Of a DNA stretch of 40,652 bases, positions 1-7,212 are shown piece by piece. Every line of letters starts with the position of its first letter. Position 1 is the stretch's first letter. Where the stretch lies: positions 1 through 40,652 of the forward strand of contig CAUJGQ010000066.1 in assembly GCA_963170165.1 (NCBI GenBank), written 5' to 3'. The notes below the pieces were generated by a model. That model made no database searches. It was not told where the DNA came from and saw nothing but the letters and a program-made list of their open reading frames with translations. Origin of the DNA: Chloroflexota bacterium (lineage in GTDB: Bacteria > Chloroflexota > Dehalococcoidia > CAUJGQ01). Made by a program: the position numbers and the translations under genes.

Positions 1-422
1 ATAGAGGCGCCACTGATCACCCCGACACGGGGCAGGTCATGGTCAATCGAGGCAACAACGCCCAGATCCACGCACACGATCAGCACGACCGGCGCCTGTG
101 CGACTACGTCGATGAGACGCTGGGGAACCTCGGTCTGTGCAACGGTGGTGGCGTCCACCGCCGTGGGGATGACCGTGTTGTAGGGGTTCTCCCCCGCGTT
201 CACCTGAGCGCGATACCGTTTTATCGCCGGGATCTGGCACTGCGCCAGCGCCGCCTTGGTATCGGGGTCACGCACCACGACAACCCGCCAGCCCTGACGG
301 TTGCCACCGCTGGAGGCGAACCGTGCATGATTGAGAATCGTGTACAGGTCTGAGTCTGGCACCGGGTCATCGGTGAATGCGCGCGCTGAGAATGTCGTGC
401 GCATCACCTCGTAAAGCTCCAT
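1..422 (-). CDS. Nitroreductase family protein, N-terminal part (cut by window edge)
   Basis: FMN-dependent NAD(P)H oxidoreductase of the nitroreductase fold; 140 codons are visible and the C-terminus lies left of base 1. Translating the reverse strand from the ATG at 422-420 gives a protein opening MELYEVMRTTFSARAFTDD, the usual start of the family with the R-x-x-x-S-x-R-x-F phosphate/FMN-binding element, followed by the typical HARFASSGGNRQGW segment. A GGAGG ribosome-binding site sits 6 bases upstream. It is the last visible gene of a minus-strand operon, 54 bases after the CocE-like hydrolase. Substrate is unknown; family members reduce nitro compounds, flavins or enoates. The frame is open to the window edge and no internal stop was seen. 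Confidence 0.85.
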   Translation of the reverse strand, partial: MELYEVMRTTFSARAFTDDPVPDSDLYTILNHARFASSGGNRQGWRVVVVRDPDTKAALAQCQIPAIKRYRAQVNAGENPYNTVIPTAVDATTVAQTEVPQRLIDVVAQAPVVLIVCVDLGVVASIDHDLPRVGVISGAS

Positions 423-476
423 GGCGGGCCTCCGTCGAGTGGGTGCAGCGGAACGCGGCCCGGCTGCTGCGCCGGC

Positions 477-2243
477 TCACCGCGGCCGAACCGGTAACAA
501 GATATGCGATGGTCGGGCGTCCTCGTGGTAGATCTGCTGCCTGGCCGGGAGTGTCTCCGTTTCTGTGGCGATCAGCCGGCCGGTGTTGGGGTTGGCGTCA
601 AAGCGCGGGAAGTTGCTGGAGCTGATCTCCACCCGGATACAATGGCCAGGCAGGAACACCGTGCTCGTGGCCCATAGATCGATCCTAAAACCGTAGACCG
701 TCCCTGGCTCCAGCAGTGTCGGGTGCTCCGGAGAATCGCGATAGCGGGCACGGATGATGCCATCCAGCAGGTTTTGGGCATAGCCGTCAGGGTGAACGTC
801 CACCAGCTTAGCGGTGAAGTCCGTGTCCGGTGCAGATGACGACGCCCACAGATGAACGACAACCGGCCCGGTCACTTCCAGCGACCGCGTCAACGGCGCC
901 GAGGTGAACACCAGCACGTCCGGGCGCTCCTCCACCGGGCGCTGATCCACAACCCCCAATGGCAGCGTCAGGTTGTGGCCACCCAGGGTGGGGGCGGGGT
1001 CGTTCGGGTCATAGGTGAAGCTATCAGCCGGCTCACCACCCGGCGGCACGGTGGAAAGCGTACCGTCTCCGTGCAGCGAGCTGGCATGGCCGTCGCTGTG
1101 GAAATACCAGGGGACGTAGGAGACATCAGGCGGTGGCCAGTCTGCGAGTCTCTGCCAGCGGTTTTCACCCATGGTGAAGACGGTCACCGGCGGGCCATCC
1201 ATGATGCCGGTGTCAATGTCCTTCAACCAGTAGTCAAACCAATTGAGCAGCGTGCCCCGTAGGTCGATCAGCGCGGCATCGCCGAAGTCGATGTCGCCCG
1301 TGCCGCCCGATGATGGCGTGTCATACGGGAGCAGGTGTGCCCACGGCCCCATGATCAGCCGCTGAGCCGCCCGCGCCCGCGGATTGCGGCTGCGCTCCCG
1401 GATGCTGCGATAGGCGTTGGGGGCGCCCTCGGCGAAGATGTCATACCACGAGCTGACATGCAGCATTGGCACGCTGACGTTCTCGGCGTGACGGCTGACA
1501 TTGGCGCGATGCCAGTACGGGCCGTCGCCGGCGTGCGCCAGATGCTCACCGAGGTACGGCGCCGCCTGCTTGATCATCTCACCCCAATCGCTGATCGGCC
1601 GGTGCCGGTACCACTCGTCTCGCAGTGGCGCGCCGAAGTTCGTACCCGGCCGAACGTACGCATCGAGAGCCGCCAGCAAATCCTCCCGCCCCTGGCGTTC
1701 CAGGGTATTGCGTCCTTTGAGAATGGCGTATGGCACTAACCATCCCCACATCGCTGCGCCGCCGGTGTGGTAGACCCAGCTTGCGTGGAAGTCCGACGAC
1801 GCCGAGACTGGCGCCATTGCCTGAAGGGAGGGAGGGAGGGGATCGTTGCAGGCGATGGCGTACTGGGTCAGACCCAGATACGACTGTCCGGTCGTGCCGG
1901 CCCGGCCGTTGGACCAGGGCAACCGCGCCGCCCACTCCACGCAGTCGTACCCATCCGCCACTTCCTGGAAGATGGGGTCATAGTTGCCCTCCGAGGCAAA
2001 GCGCCCGCGGCAATCCTGCATCACACTGACGTAACCGTAGCGGGCGTAAAACCAGGTGGATCCGTTCGGGTCGGTGCGCCCACCCTTGCCATACGGCCCG
2101 CGCGCCACAAGAACGGGGAAACGCCCCGGCGCATCCGGACGGTAGACGTCGGCGTAGAGCGTCACCCCGTCCCGCGTCCGCATCGGCACATCCTTCTCGA
2201 CGATGACACCGTACTGCCGCCTGGCATGCTCAATCACCGCCAT
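477..2243 (-). CDS. CocE/NonD family hydrolase (X-Pro dipeptidyl-peptidase S15-like)
   Basis: Serine alpha/beta hydrolase of the cocaine-esterase/X-Pro dipeptidase type, 588 aa from the ATG chosen here. The core opens with the family segment DGVTLYADVYRPDAPG, an oxyanion Tyr in RGPYGKGG, the nucleophile elbow GQSYLG (Ser121) and the His region GPWAHLL. The last third is the C-terminal jelly-roll domain (DTDFTAKLVDVHPDGYAQNL through RVEISSSNFPRFD). The start is uncertain: ATG 2243 has GGAGG directly abutting it, while a GTG at 2291 adds 16 basic residues without a ribosome-binding site. In the operon it lies downstream of the enoyl-CoA hydratase and upstream of the nitroreductase, which suggests ester or amide hydrolysis in a catabolic route. 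The true substrate cannot be told from sequence. Confidence 0.88.
   Translation of the reverse strand: MAVIEHARRQYGVIVEKDVPMRTRDGVTLYADVYRPDAPGRFPVLVARGPYGKGGRTDPNGSTWFYARYGYVSVMQDCRGRFASEGNYDPIFQEVADGYDCVEWAARLPWSNGRAGTTGQSYLGLTQYAIACNDPLPPSLQAMAPVSASSDFHASWVYHTGGAAMWGWLVPYAILKGRNTLERQGREDLLAALDAYVRPGTNFGAPLRDEWYRHRPISDWGEMIKQAAPYLGEHLAHAGDGPYWHRANVSRHAENVSVPMLHVSSWYDIFAEGAPNAYRSIRERSRNPRARAAQRLIMGPWAHLLPYDTPSSGGTGDIDFGDAALIDLRGTLLNWFDYWLKDIDTGIMDGPPVTVFTMGENRWQRLADWPPPDVSYVPWYFHSDGHASSLHGDGTLSTVPPGGEPADSFTYDPNDPAPTLGGHNLTLPLGVVDQRPVEERPDVLVFTSAPLTRSLEVTGPVVVHLWASSSAPDTDFTAKLVDVHPDGYAQNLLDGIIRARYRDSPEHPTLLEPGTVYGFRIDLWATSTVFLPGHCIRVEISSSNFPRFDANPNTGRLIATETETLPARQQIYHEDARPSHILLPVRPR
1826..1841 (+). 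other. G-quadruplex motif, G3-A-G3-A-G3-A-G4
   Basis: Four G-runs separated by single A residues, on the strand that serves as template for the hydrolase gene. Single-base loops are the most stable class of intramolecular parallel quadruplex. On the coding strand it encodes a Pro-rich loop (DPLPPSLQA) just after the nucleophile elbow, so amino-acid constraint may explain part of it. Confidence 0.7.
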
Positions 2244-2385
2244 CCTCCACAAGCTGATCCGCCGGCTCGTGCCCCGCGCCCGAGTGCGCACCGTCTGGTA
2301 GGTGGTAACGCTACTGCGGCTGGAAGCGAAGGGCGAGCCGGCAGAAACCCGCGCGGGTGCATCACGACGATGCCACTGCCGGACC

Positions 2386-3123
2386 TCAACCAGGCTGGAA
2401 GGAGCTGGTGGCCGGCCGGGCAGCGATCGCTGCCTCTCGCGCCAGCGCCAGCGGCAACGGCAGATCTAGCCCGTCGCCCACGGCGCGCTTAATGGCGGCG
2501 GCATAACCCGGCCTCAGCGCGGCCAGGCGGGCAGCAATCTGCTCCGCCGTGGCCTCCAGCTCGGCGCGCGGAACCAGCTGGTGGATCAGGCCCACCCGCA
2601 GCGCCTCGGCTGCAGTGATCGGCTCTCCGGAGAGGATCATCTGCAGGGCCGGACCGCGGGGGATGATGCGCGGCAGGGTTTGGGTGCCGCCGGCTGAGGG
2701 GATGTAGCCAAGCGTCACCTCGGGCAAGCCGAAGCGGGCATCGTCAGCGGCAACGCGAATATCGCACAGCAGGCTCATCTCGCAGCCCGCTCCTAGTGCC
2801 CAGCCATGGATGGCCGCCACCAGCGGCTTATCCAGCGCCAGCATCAGCCCCCACAGGTCACGCTCGCGCCGCGCCCGCCGGGCCGCCACCAGCGACGGCG
2901 CCGAGCCGAACTCCTTGACGTCGGCCCCCGCGCAGAACGCCTGCTCCCCCGCGCCACGCAACACAACAGCGCGCACGTCCGGATCGTCGCGCACGGCGAG
3001 GAGCAGCCCCCACAGCTCGTCGCGCATGGCAAGGCTGACGGCGTTGAGCGCCGCCGGCCGGTTGAGCGTTAGCCAGGCTACCGGGCCACGCTTGTCGTAC
3101 AGGACGAGTGGCGGATTCGCCAT
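2386..3123 (-). CDS. Enoyl-CoA hydratase/isomerase family protein (canonical active site)
   Basis: Crotonase-fold enzyme of 245 aa, expected to hydrate 2-enoyl-CoA to 3-hydroxyacyl-CoA in the cytoplasm. The CoA-binding loop FCAGADVKEFG (63-73), oxyanion-hole motif GWALGAGCEMSL, and both catalytic glutamates are present: Glu115 and Glu135, 20 residues apart as in the rat hydratase pair Glu144/Glu164. The start at ATG 3123 is preferred over the adjacent in-frame GTG at 3126; a GGGTGA element lies upstream. It sits immediately downstream (15 bases) of the tandem small-protein pair and is the catalytically intact partner of the degenerate crotonase at 3694-4452. Chain-length specificity cannot be assigned. 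Confidence 0.93.
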   Translation of the reverse strand: MANPPLVLYDKRGPVAWLTLNRPAALNAVSLAMRDELWGLLLAVRDDPDVRAVVLRGAGEQAFCAGADVKEFGSAPSLVAARRARRERDLWGLMLALDKPLVAAIHGWALGAGCEMSLLCDIRVAADDARFGLPEVTLGYIPSAGGTQTLPRIIPRGPALQMILSGEPITAAEALRVGLIHQLVPRAELEATAEQIAARLAALRPGYAAAIKRAVGDGLDLPLPLALAREAAIAARPATSSFQPG

Positions 3124-3138
3124 CACGTCACCCGCCGT

Positions 3139-3378
3139 TCACACCCAGTCGTGCTTCTGAATGGCGCTGCGCTCCTTGGCCTTGAGTGCGCGGGCCAGAT
3201 CGGTGTTGATCTTGTCGGTGAGCGCCCGCAGGCCCTCACGCCCCGGCCGCATCTCCTCGCTGCGCCACCGCCTCAGCTTGGCACGGTCATCATCAGACAG
3301 GCCGGCGCTTTCCAGGACTGACTGGGTGAGCATAGAGAACAGGGACCAGACTTCTTCTTCATCCACTTGGATGCGCAT
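3139..3378 (-). CDS. Small protein of unknown function, paralogue A of a tandem pair
   Basis: I do not recognise a family. The 79-aa product is highly charged, has no signal peptide or membrane segment, and looks helical. It begins MRIQVDEEEVWSLF and carries AKLRRWR at residues 33-39. An excellent ribosome-binding site (GGAGGAG, 9 bases before the ATG at 3378) argues strongly for translation. It aligns without gaps over its first 48 residues with the neighbouring 84-aa product (about one third identical), so the two genes arose by tandem duplication. Both lie between two crotonase genes in one operon, which hints at an accessory role such as a subunit, adaptor or regulator. That is inference only. 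Confidence 0.8.
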   Translation of the reverse strand: MRIQVDEEEVWSLFSMLTQSVLESAGLSDDDRAKLRRWRSEEMRPGREGLRALTDKINTDLARALKAKERSAIQKHDWV

Positions 3379-3396
3379 CCGTGAGGCTCCTCCGCG

Positions 3397-3651
3397 CTAC
3401 AGTTCCTTGCTGGAGACGTAGCGGCCCTTTTGTCGAATCAACTTGGTGGTCTTCTCGTCCAAGACGCTGCCCAACGACTCGTTGATGTCAATCGCCAGAG
3501 CCGCCATCTCGACGGTGCCGCTGGCACGGTCCGTCCGCCAGCGGCGCAGCTTCGCTTTACCGTCCGAGGAGACACCAGATTTGTCGATCATCTGCGAGAT
3601 GATCAGCGTCATCAGCGACCAGGATTCATCGGCATCGAGAATGATCTGCAT
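3397..3651 (-). CDS. Small protein of unknown function, paralogue B of a tandem pair
   Basis: An 84-aa soluble, charged, probably helical protein with no recognised domain. It starts MQIILDADESWSLM and shares with paralogue A the positions Ile3, Asp6, Glu9, Trp-Ser-Leu 11-13, Gly26, Ser28, Asp30 and the seven-residue block AKLRRWR at 33-39. The later Ile-Asn and Leu positions also line up after a one-residue gap. It has five extra residues at its C-terminus. GGGAG lies 6-7 bases upstream of the ATG at 3651. It is second in the operon, 42 bases after the crotonase-fold gene and 18 bases before paralogue A. The conserved Trp and the Lys/Arg block suggest a shared binding surface. Confidence 0.8.
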   Translation of the reverse strand: MQIILDADESWSLMTLIISQMIDKSGVSSDGKAKLRRWRTDRASGTVEMAALAIDINESLGSVLDEKTTKLIRQKGRYVSSKEL

Positions 3652-3693
3652 GCGGCTCCCTTTGATTGAGTCGATTGTTCGGCGGCGACGGCT

Positions 3694-4452
3694 CTACTCG
3701 CCGTGGAACTGCGGCGGCCGTTTCTCGATGAAGGCGCGCACACCCTCAGCGCGATCAGCGGTGGATTGCAGGATCACGGTGACATCGGTCTCGTAGCGCA
3801 ACGCCGGTTCGAGCGGCATCTCCATTCCGCGCGCCACCACCTCTTTTGCGTAGCGCGCCGCGATCGGCCCGCGCCCGGCAATAACGGCGGCCAGCCGGTC
3901 TGCCTCGCCGGGCAGGTCACGCACTGGGTAGACACCGGTCACCAGGCCGCACGCCAATGCGTGAGCGGCGTCCAGCGGCTCGCCGGTGAGGAGCGCGTGC
4001 AGCGCCACACCACGACCAGCCAGCCGCGCCAGCCGCGCCACACTGCCACCGACAGGCAACCGGCCGGCCGCCGCTTCGTCGGGGAAGCCCAGCCGCGCAT
4101 CCGCCGCTGCCAACCGCACATCACACAGCAGCGCCAGCGCCAGCCCGCCGCCGTAGACGTCCCCCTCCAGCACCGCGATCACCGGCAGCGGCGCCGCGGC
4201 CACCGCTTGCAGTGCCCCAGTCAGCCGTTCCCCGTCATCCCAAGCAGCGAGCGCGGCCGTGTCCCACCCCCGGCAGAACCGACCACCCGCGCCGCGGATG
4301 ACGGCGACGCGTGCCCCATCATCCGCCGCCTCGGAAAGCGAATCCGCGAGCGTCAGCGCCAGGTCGGGCGAGAACAGATTGCCGTCGGTGCCTTCCAGCG
4401 TTAGCCGGAGCACTGTGCCATCGCGCCGGGCGTGCAGCCGCGTCTGCGTCAT
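3694..4452 (-). CDS. Crotonase-fold protein lacking both catalytic glutamates
   Basis: Enoyl-CoA hydratase/isomerase superfamily, 252 aa. The fold markers are clear: a CoA loop GGRFCRGWD (57-64, with Arg where Ala is usual), the oxyanion segment YGGGLALALLCDVRLAAADA and a normal C-terminal helix region. Aligned to its operon mate, the first catalytic Glu is Ala105 and the second is Asp125, so classical hydratase activity is unlikely. Other crotonase reactions (isomerase, hydrolase, decarboxylase, ring cleavage) or a non-enzymatic role are possible. It is the first gene of the minus-strand operon, divergent from the glycosyltransferase gene over 140 bases. GGGAGAGG precedes the ATG. In the 4453-4592 gap no convincing -35/-10 pair was seen. 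Confidence 0.87.
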   Translation of the reverse strand: MTQTRLHARRDGTVLRLTLEGTDGNLFSPDLALTLADSLSEAADDGARVAVIRGAGGRFCRGWDTAALAAWDDGERLTGALQAVAAAPLPVIAVLEGDVYGGGLALALLCDVRLAAADARLGFPDEAAAGRLPVGGSVARLARLAGRGVALHALLTGEPLDAAHALACGLVTGVYPVRDLPGEADRLAAVIAGRGPIAARYAKEVVARGMEMPLEPALRYETDVTVILQSTADRAEGVRAFIEKRPPQFHGE

Positions 4453-4592
4453 CCGTCAACCTCTCCCGTGCGCGAGCGTACCAACGGTGACGGCGCGCGG
4501 GCAAGGCCGCCCGCTGGAATGCGCTGGTAAGCCGTGATACGCTCGTGCCGTTCCACGGCCCTGCCCGGCCTCCGCACCGTACCGAGGACACA

Positions 4593-5351
4593 TTGGCTGA
4601 ACGACTCACCTCCATCTCCGCATTCTTCCCGTGCTACAACGACGCCCCCACCATCGCCGCCATGGTGGAGAAGGCCGCCGCCGCTCTGCGCCGCCACACT
4701 AACGACTTCGAGGTGATCGTCGTCGACGACGGCAGCGCCGATGACAGCCTGGCAGTGCTGGAGGCGCTCCAGGCGCGGATGTCGTATCTGCGTATCGTCC
4801 GCCACCCGCAAAACCGTGGCTACGGCGCGGCGCTGCGTTCCGGCTTCGAAGCGGCCAGCCGCGAGTACGTGTTCTATACCGATGGTGATGGCCAGTACGA
4901 TCCGGAGGAACTGCCCGTTCTCATCCAAGCGATGCGCGACGGCATCGGCCTGGTCAATGGCTACAAGATCCGGCGGGCCGACCCATTTCACCGGGTGCTG
5001 ACCGGCAAGAGCTATGAATGGGTGGCGCGGCGGCTGTTCGGCATCAAGCTGCGCGATGTGGATTGCGACTTCCGCCTGGTCCGCGCTGAGTACCTGCGTC
5101 GCATTCCCCTCACCTTCGAGAGCGGCGCAATTGGCGTGGAGCTGGTGCGCAGCTTGCAGGATGCCGGCTGCCGGATGGTGGAGGTGCCGGTGCACCACTA
5201 CCCCCGCCTGTACGGCCGCTCTGAGTTCTTCCGCTTCCGCCATGTCTACAACCTGCTCTCTGACCTGTGGCGGCTGTGGTGGCAGATGCGCCGCCGCAAG
5301 TCCATCCGCGCCGCCGTTCCAGCCGTGACCGCCGAGGAACAGACCCCGTGA
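4593..5351 (+). CDS. Family 2 glycosyltransferase (dolichyl-phosphate-mannose-synthase-like)
   Basis: Cytoplasmic or membrane-associated inverting GT-A glycosyltransferase, 252 aa. It has the N-terminal nucleotide-binding segment FFPCYNDAPTIAAMVEKA, the acidic motif EVIVVDDGSADDS, the metal-binding FYTDGDGQYDPEEL and a GYKIRRAD...VDCDFRLVR region typical of DPM1/polyprenyl-phosphate glycosyltransferases. There is no C-terminal membrane domain. The TTG at 4593 is chosen because GAGGA lies 5 bases upstream and the homologous region begins right after it; a GTG at 4545 would add 16 unlikely residues. The stop overlaps the next gene's GTG (GTGA), so the two are probably translationally coupled. 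It starts the sugar/glycan operon. The lipid carrier and sugar are unknown. Confidence 0.88.
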   Translation: MAERLTSISAFFPCYNDAPTIAAMVEKAAAALRRHTNDFEVIVVDDGSADDSLAVLEALQARMSYLRIVRHPQNRGYGAALRSGFEAASREYVFYTDGDGQYDPEELPVLIQAMRDGIGLVNGYKIRRADPFHRVLTGKSYEWVARRLFGIKLRDVDCDFRLVRAEYLRRIPLTFESGAIGVELVRSLQDAGCRMVEVPVHHYPRLYGRSEFFRFRHVYNLLSDLWRLWWQMRRRKSIRAAVPAVTAEEQTP

Positions 5352-6151
5352 AGACGGAAGAATACGCGGCAATGTACGCCGTTGAGGACACGCACTGGTG
5401 GTACACCGGCATGCGCCGGTTGGCAGCCGCCCTCTTGCGACCGCGGCTGAGGGCGCGCATCGGGAAGCTAGATATCCTCGATGCCGGCTGCGGCACCGGC
5501 GGCAACTCGGCGTTTCTCCAGCAGTACGGCCGGGTGTGGGGCATCGACGCGGTCAGTGACGCGCTCCAGTTCGCTCGCCGGCGTCCAGGGCTTAGCCTCG
5601 CCCAGGCATCGGTCGATCGCCTGCCCTTCCTCGACGGCTCCTTTGATCTCGTGATCTCCAACGACGTGCTCTGTCACTTGTTCGTCTCGGATGACCAGAA
5701 GGCGGTAGCAGAGTTCGCCCGTGTGCTGCGCCCAGGTGGCGTGCTGTACCTGCAACTGCCCGCCTTTGACCGGCTACGTAGCCATCACGACGCCGCCGTC
5801 TTCACGAAGCATCGCTACACCCGCGATGAACTGCGCCAATTGCTGGCAGCCGGGGGTTTTGAACGCGGCCGTGTCACCTACGCGAACGCACTGCTGTTTC
5901 CGCTGGCTGCGGCATGGCGCGCCGTGCACAAGCTGGGCAGCCCGGAAGAGGCGGAGCGCTCAGACGTGCGGCCGGTGCAGCCGCTGGTCAACAGCGTAAT
6001 GCGCACCATCCTCAGCCTGGAGGCGCCCATTCTGTGGCGGCGTACGCTCCCCTTCGGGTTGTCAGTGATCGGCGTGGCACAAAAGGCGGACGGCACCACC
6101 ACCGGCGCGCCGGCGCAGACCACACCGGTACCGGCGCCGGTGACGCGCTAA
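5348..6151 (+). CDS. Class I SAM-dependent methyltransferase
   Basis: Rossmann-fold methyltransferase, 267 aa. The N-terminal block EDTHWWYTGMRRL is characteristic of glycan-cluster methyltransferases. It is followed by the SAM-binding glycine motif LDAGCGTGG (about 44-52), the acidic loop GIDAVSDAL, motif VDRLPFLDGSFDLV and the FARVLRPGGVLYLQLP strand-helix. The GTG at 5348 overlaps the glycosyltransferase stop codon and GAGGAA lies about 9 bases upstream, so this start is preferred over upstream in-frame codons. The C-terminal 20 residues are Pro/Thr/Ala-rich and probably disordered. Context suggests methylation of a sugar or lipid-linked glycan; O-, N- or C-methylation cannot be decided. 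Confidence 0.88.
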   Translation: MKTEEYAAMYAVEDTHWWYTGMRRLAAALLRPRLRARIGKLDILDAGCGTGGNSAFLQQYGRVWGIDAVSDALQFARRRPGLSLAQASVDRLPFLDGSFDLVISNDVLCHLFVSDDQKAVAEFARVLRPGGVLYLQLPAFDRLRSHHDAAVFTKHRYTRDELRQLLAAGGFERGRVTYANALLFPLAAAWRAVHKLGSPEEAERSDVRPVQPLVNSVMRTILSLEAPILWRRTLPFGLSVIGVAQKADGTTTGAPAQTTPVPAPVTR

Positions 6152-6164
6152 GGCAGAGGATGGC

Positions 6165-7187
6165 ATGACGCAGCCCGCCGCCGCGGCATCGTTCGCCACC
6201 TTCTACCAGGAACTGCCGGTGCTCGTCACCGGCGGCCTGGGCTTCATCGGCAGCAGCCTCGCTCGGCGGCTGGTGACGCTGGGCGCAAGGGTGACGGTGC
6301 TCGATAACCTCAACCCCGGCCAAGGCGGCAATCCGCACAATCTCGACGGCCTGGCCGGTGCGCTCGACGTGCGCCTCGCCGATCAGGCGGACCCGCAGGC
6401 TATCGGCGATGCCGTGGCAGGGCGGGCTGTGATCTTCAACCTGTGCGGGCGGGTGGCGCACATGGATAGCCTGCGTGACCCCTTCGGCGATATGCACGCC
6501 AACGTCACCGCCCAGATCGCCCTGCTGGAGGCAGTGCGCGCGGGCAGCCCGGCGGCGCGGGTTGTGTATGCCGGCACACGCTCGCAGTACGGCCGCGCGC
6601 TCACCCGGCCGGTACGCGAGGACCATCCCCAGCAACCAGCCGACATCAATGGCGTGCACAAGGCTGCCGGTGAGCGGCTGCACCTCGTGTATCACGCCGT
6701 GCACGGCATCGCCACCTGCTCGCTGCGGCTAACGAACATCTATGGCCCCCGCCAGCTGATGGCGCACGGGCGGCAGGGGTTCTTCAATTGGTTCCTGCGC
6801 CGCGCCATGGACGGGGAGGAGCTTCAGGTCTACGGTGACGGCAGGCAGGTGCGCGACGTGCTGTTCATCGACGACACCGTCACCGCCTTTCTGCTGGCAG
6901 GGATGACCACGGCAGCGGCGGGCCACGCTTTCAACATCGCTACCGGCGAGGGTCACGGTGTGGGCGAGCTGGCCGAGGCCGCCGTTGCCGCCGCGGGCCG
7001 GGGCTCCGTACGCTACATCGACTACCCAGCCGGAGAGAAGCCGATTGAGGTGGGAGATTTCGTGGCCGACATCACAGCGGCGCAGGAGACGTTAGGCTGG
7101 CAGCCCTGCACGCCGCTGGCTGAGGGGCTGCGCCGCACCGCCGCCTTCTTCGAGAGCAACCACGCCCACTACTGGACCGAACGCTAG
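6165..7187 (+). CDS. NAD-dependent sugar epimerase/dehydratase with Asn at the catalytic Tyr site
   Basis: Extended short-chain dehydrogenase acting on nucleotide sugars, 340 aa. The dinucleotide motif TGGLGFIG (22-29), the acidic cofactor residue in VLDNLNPG and the LTNIYGPRQ segment are present. The usual catalytic Y-x-x-x-K is N-x-x-x-K here (Asn162, Lys166 in INGVHKAAGE); Ser140 of the triad region is kept. Family memory says several epimerase-like clades carry this NG-x-x-K form with unassigned substrates, so it may not be a plain 4-epimerase. AGAGGA is 5 bases before the ATG. It lies between the methyltransferase and the aminotransferase, consistent with making a keto-sugar for amination. 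Confidence 0.88.
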   Translation: MTQPAAAASFATFYQELPVLVTGGLGFIGSSLARRLVTLGARVTVLDNLNPGQGGNPHNLDGLAGALDVRLADQADPQAIGDAVAGRAVIFNLCGRVAHMDSLRDPFGDMHANVTAQIALLEAVRAGSPAARVVYAGTRSQYGRALTRPVREDHPQQPADINGVHKAAGERLHLVYHAVHGIATCSLRLTNIYGPRQLMAHGRQGFFNWFLRRAMDGEELQVYGDGRQVRDVLFIDDTVTAFLLAGMTTAAAGHAFNIATGEGHGVGELAEAAVAAAGRGSVRYIDYPAGEKPIEVGDFVADITAAQETLGWQPCTPLAEGLRRTAAFFESNHAHYWTER

Positions 7188-7212
7188 CGCCCGGGCGCGT
7201 CAGGAGCGGAGC

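Noticed and set aside
39-353. Plus-strand open frame at the left edge
   Set aside because: The opposite strand in the correct frame reads as a clear nitroreductase running off the edge, with a good ribosome-binding site. The plus-strand product looks like antisense noise.
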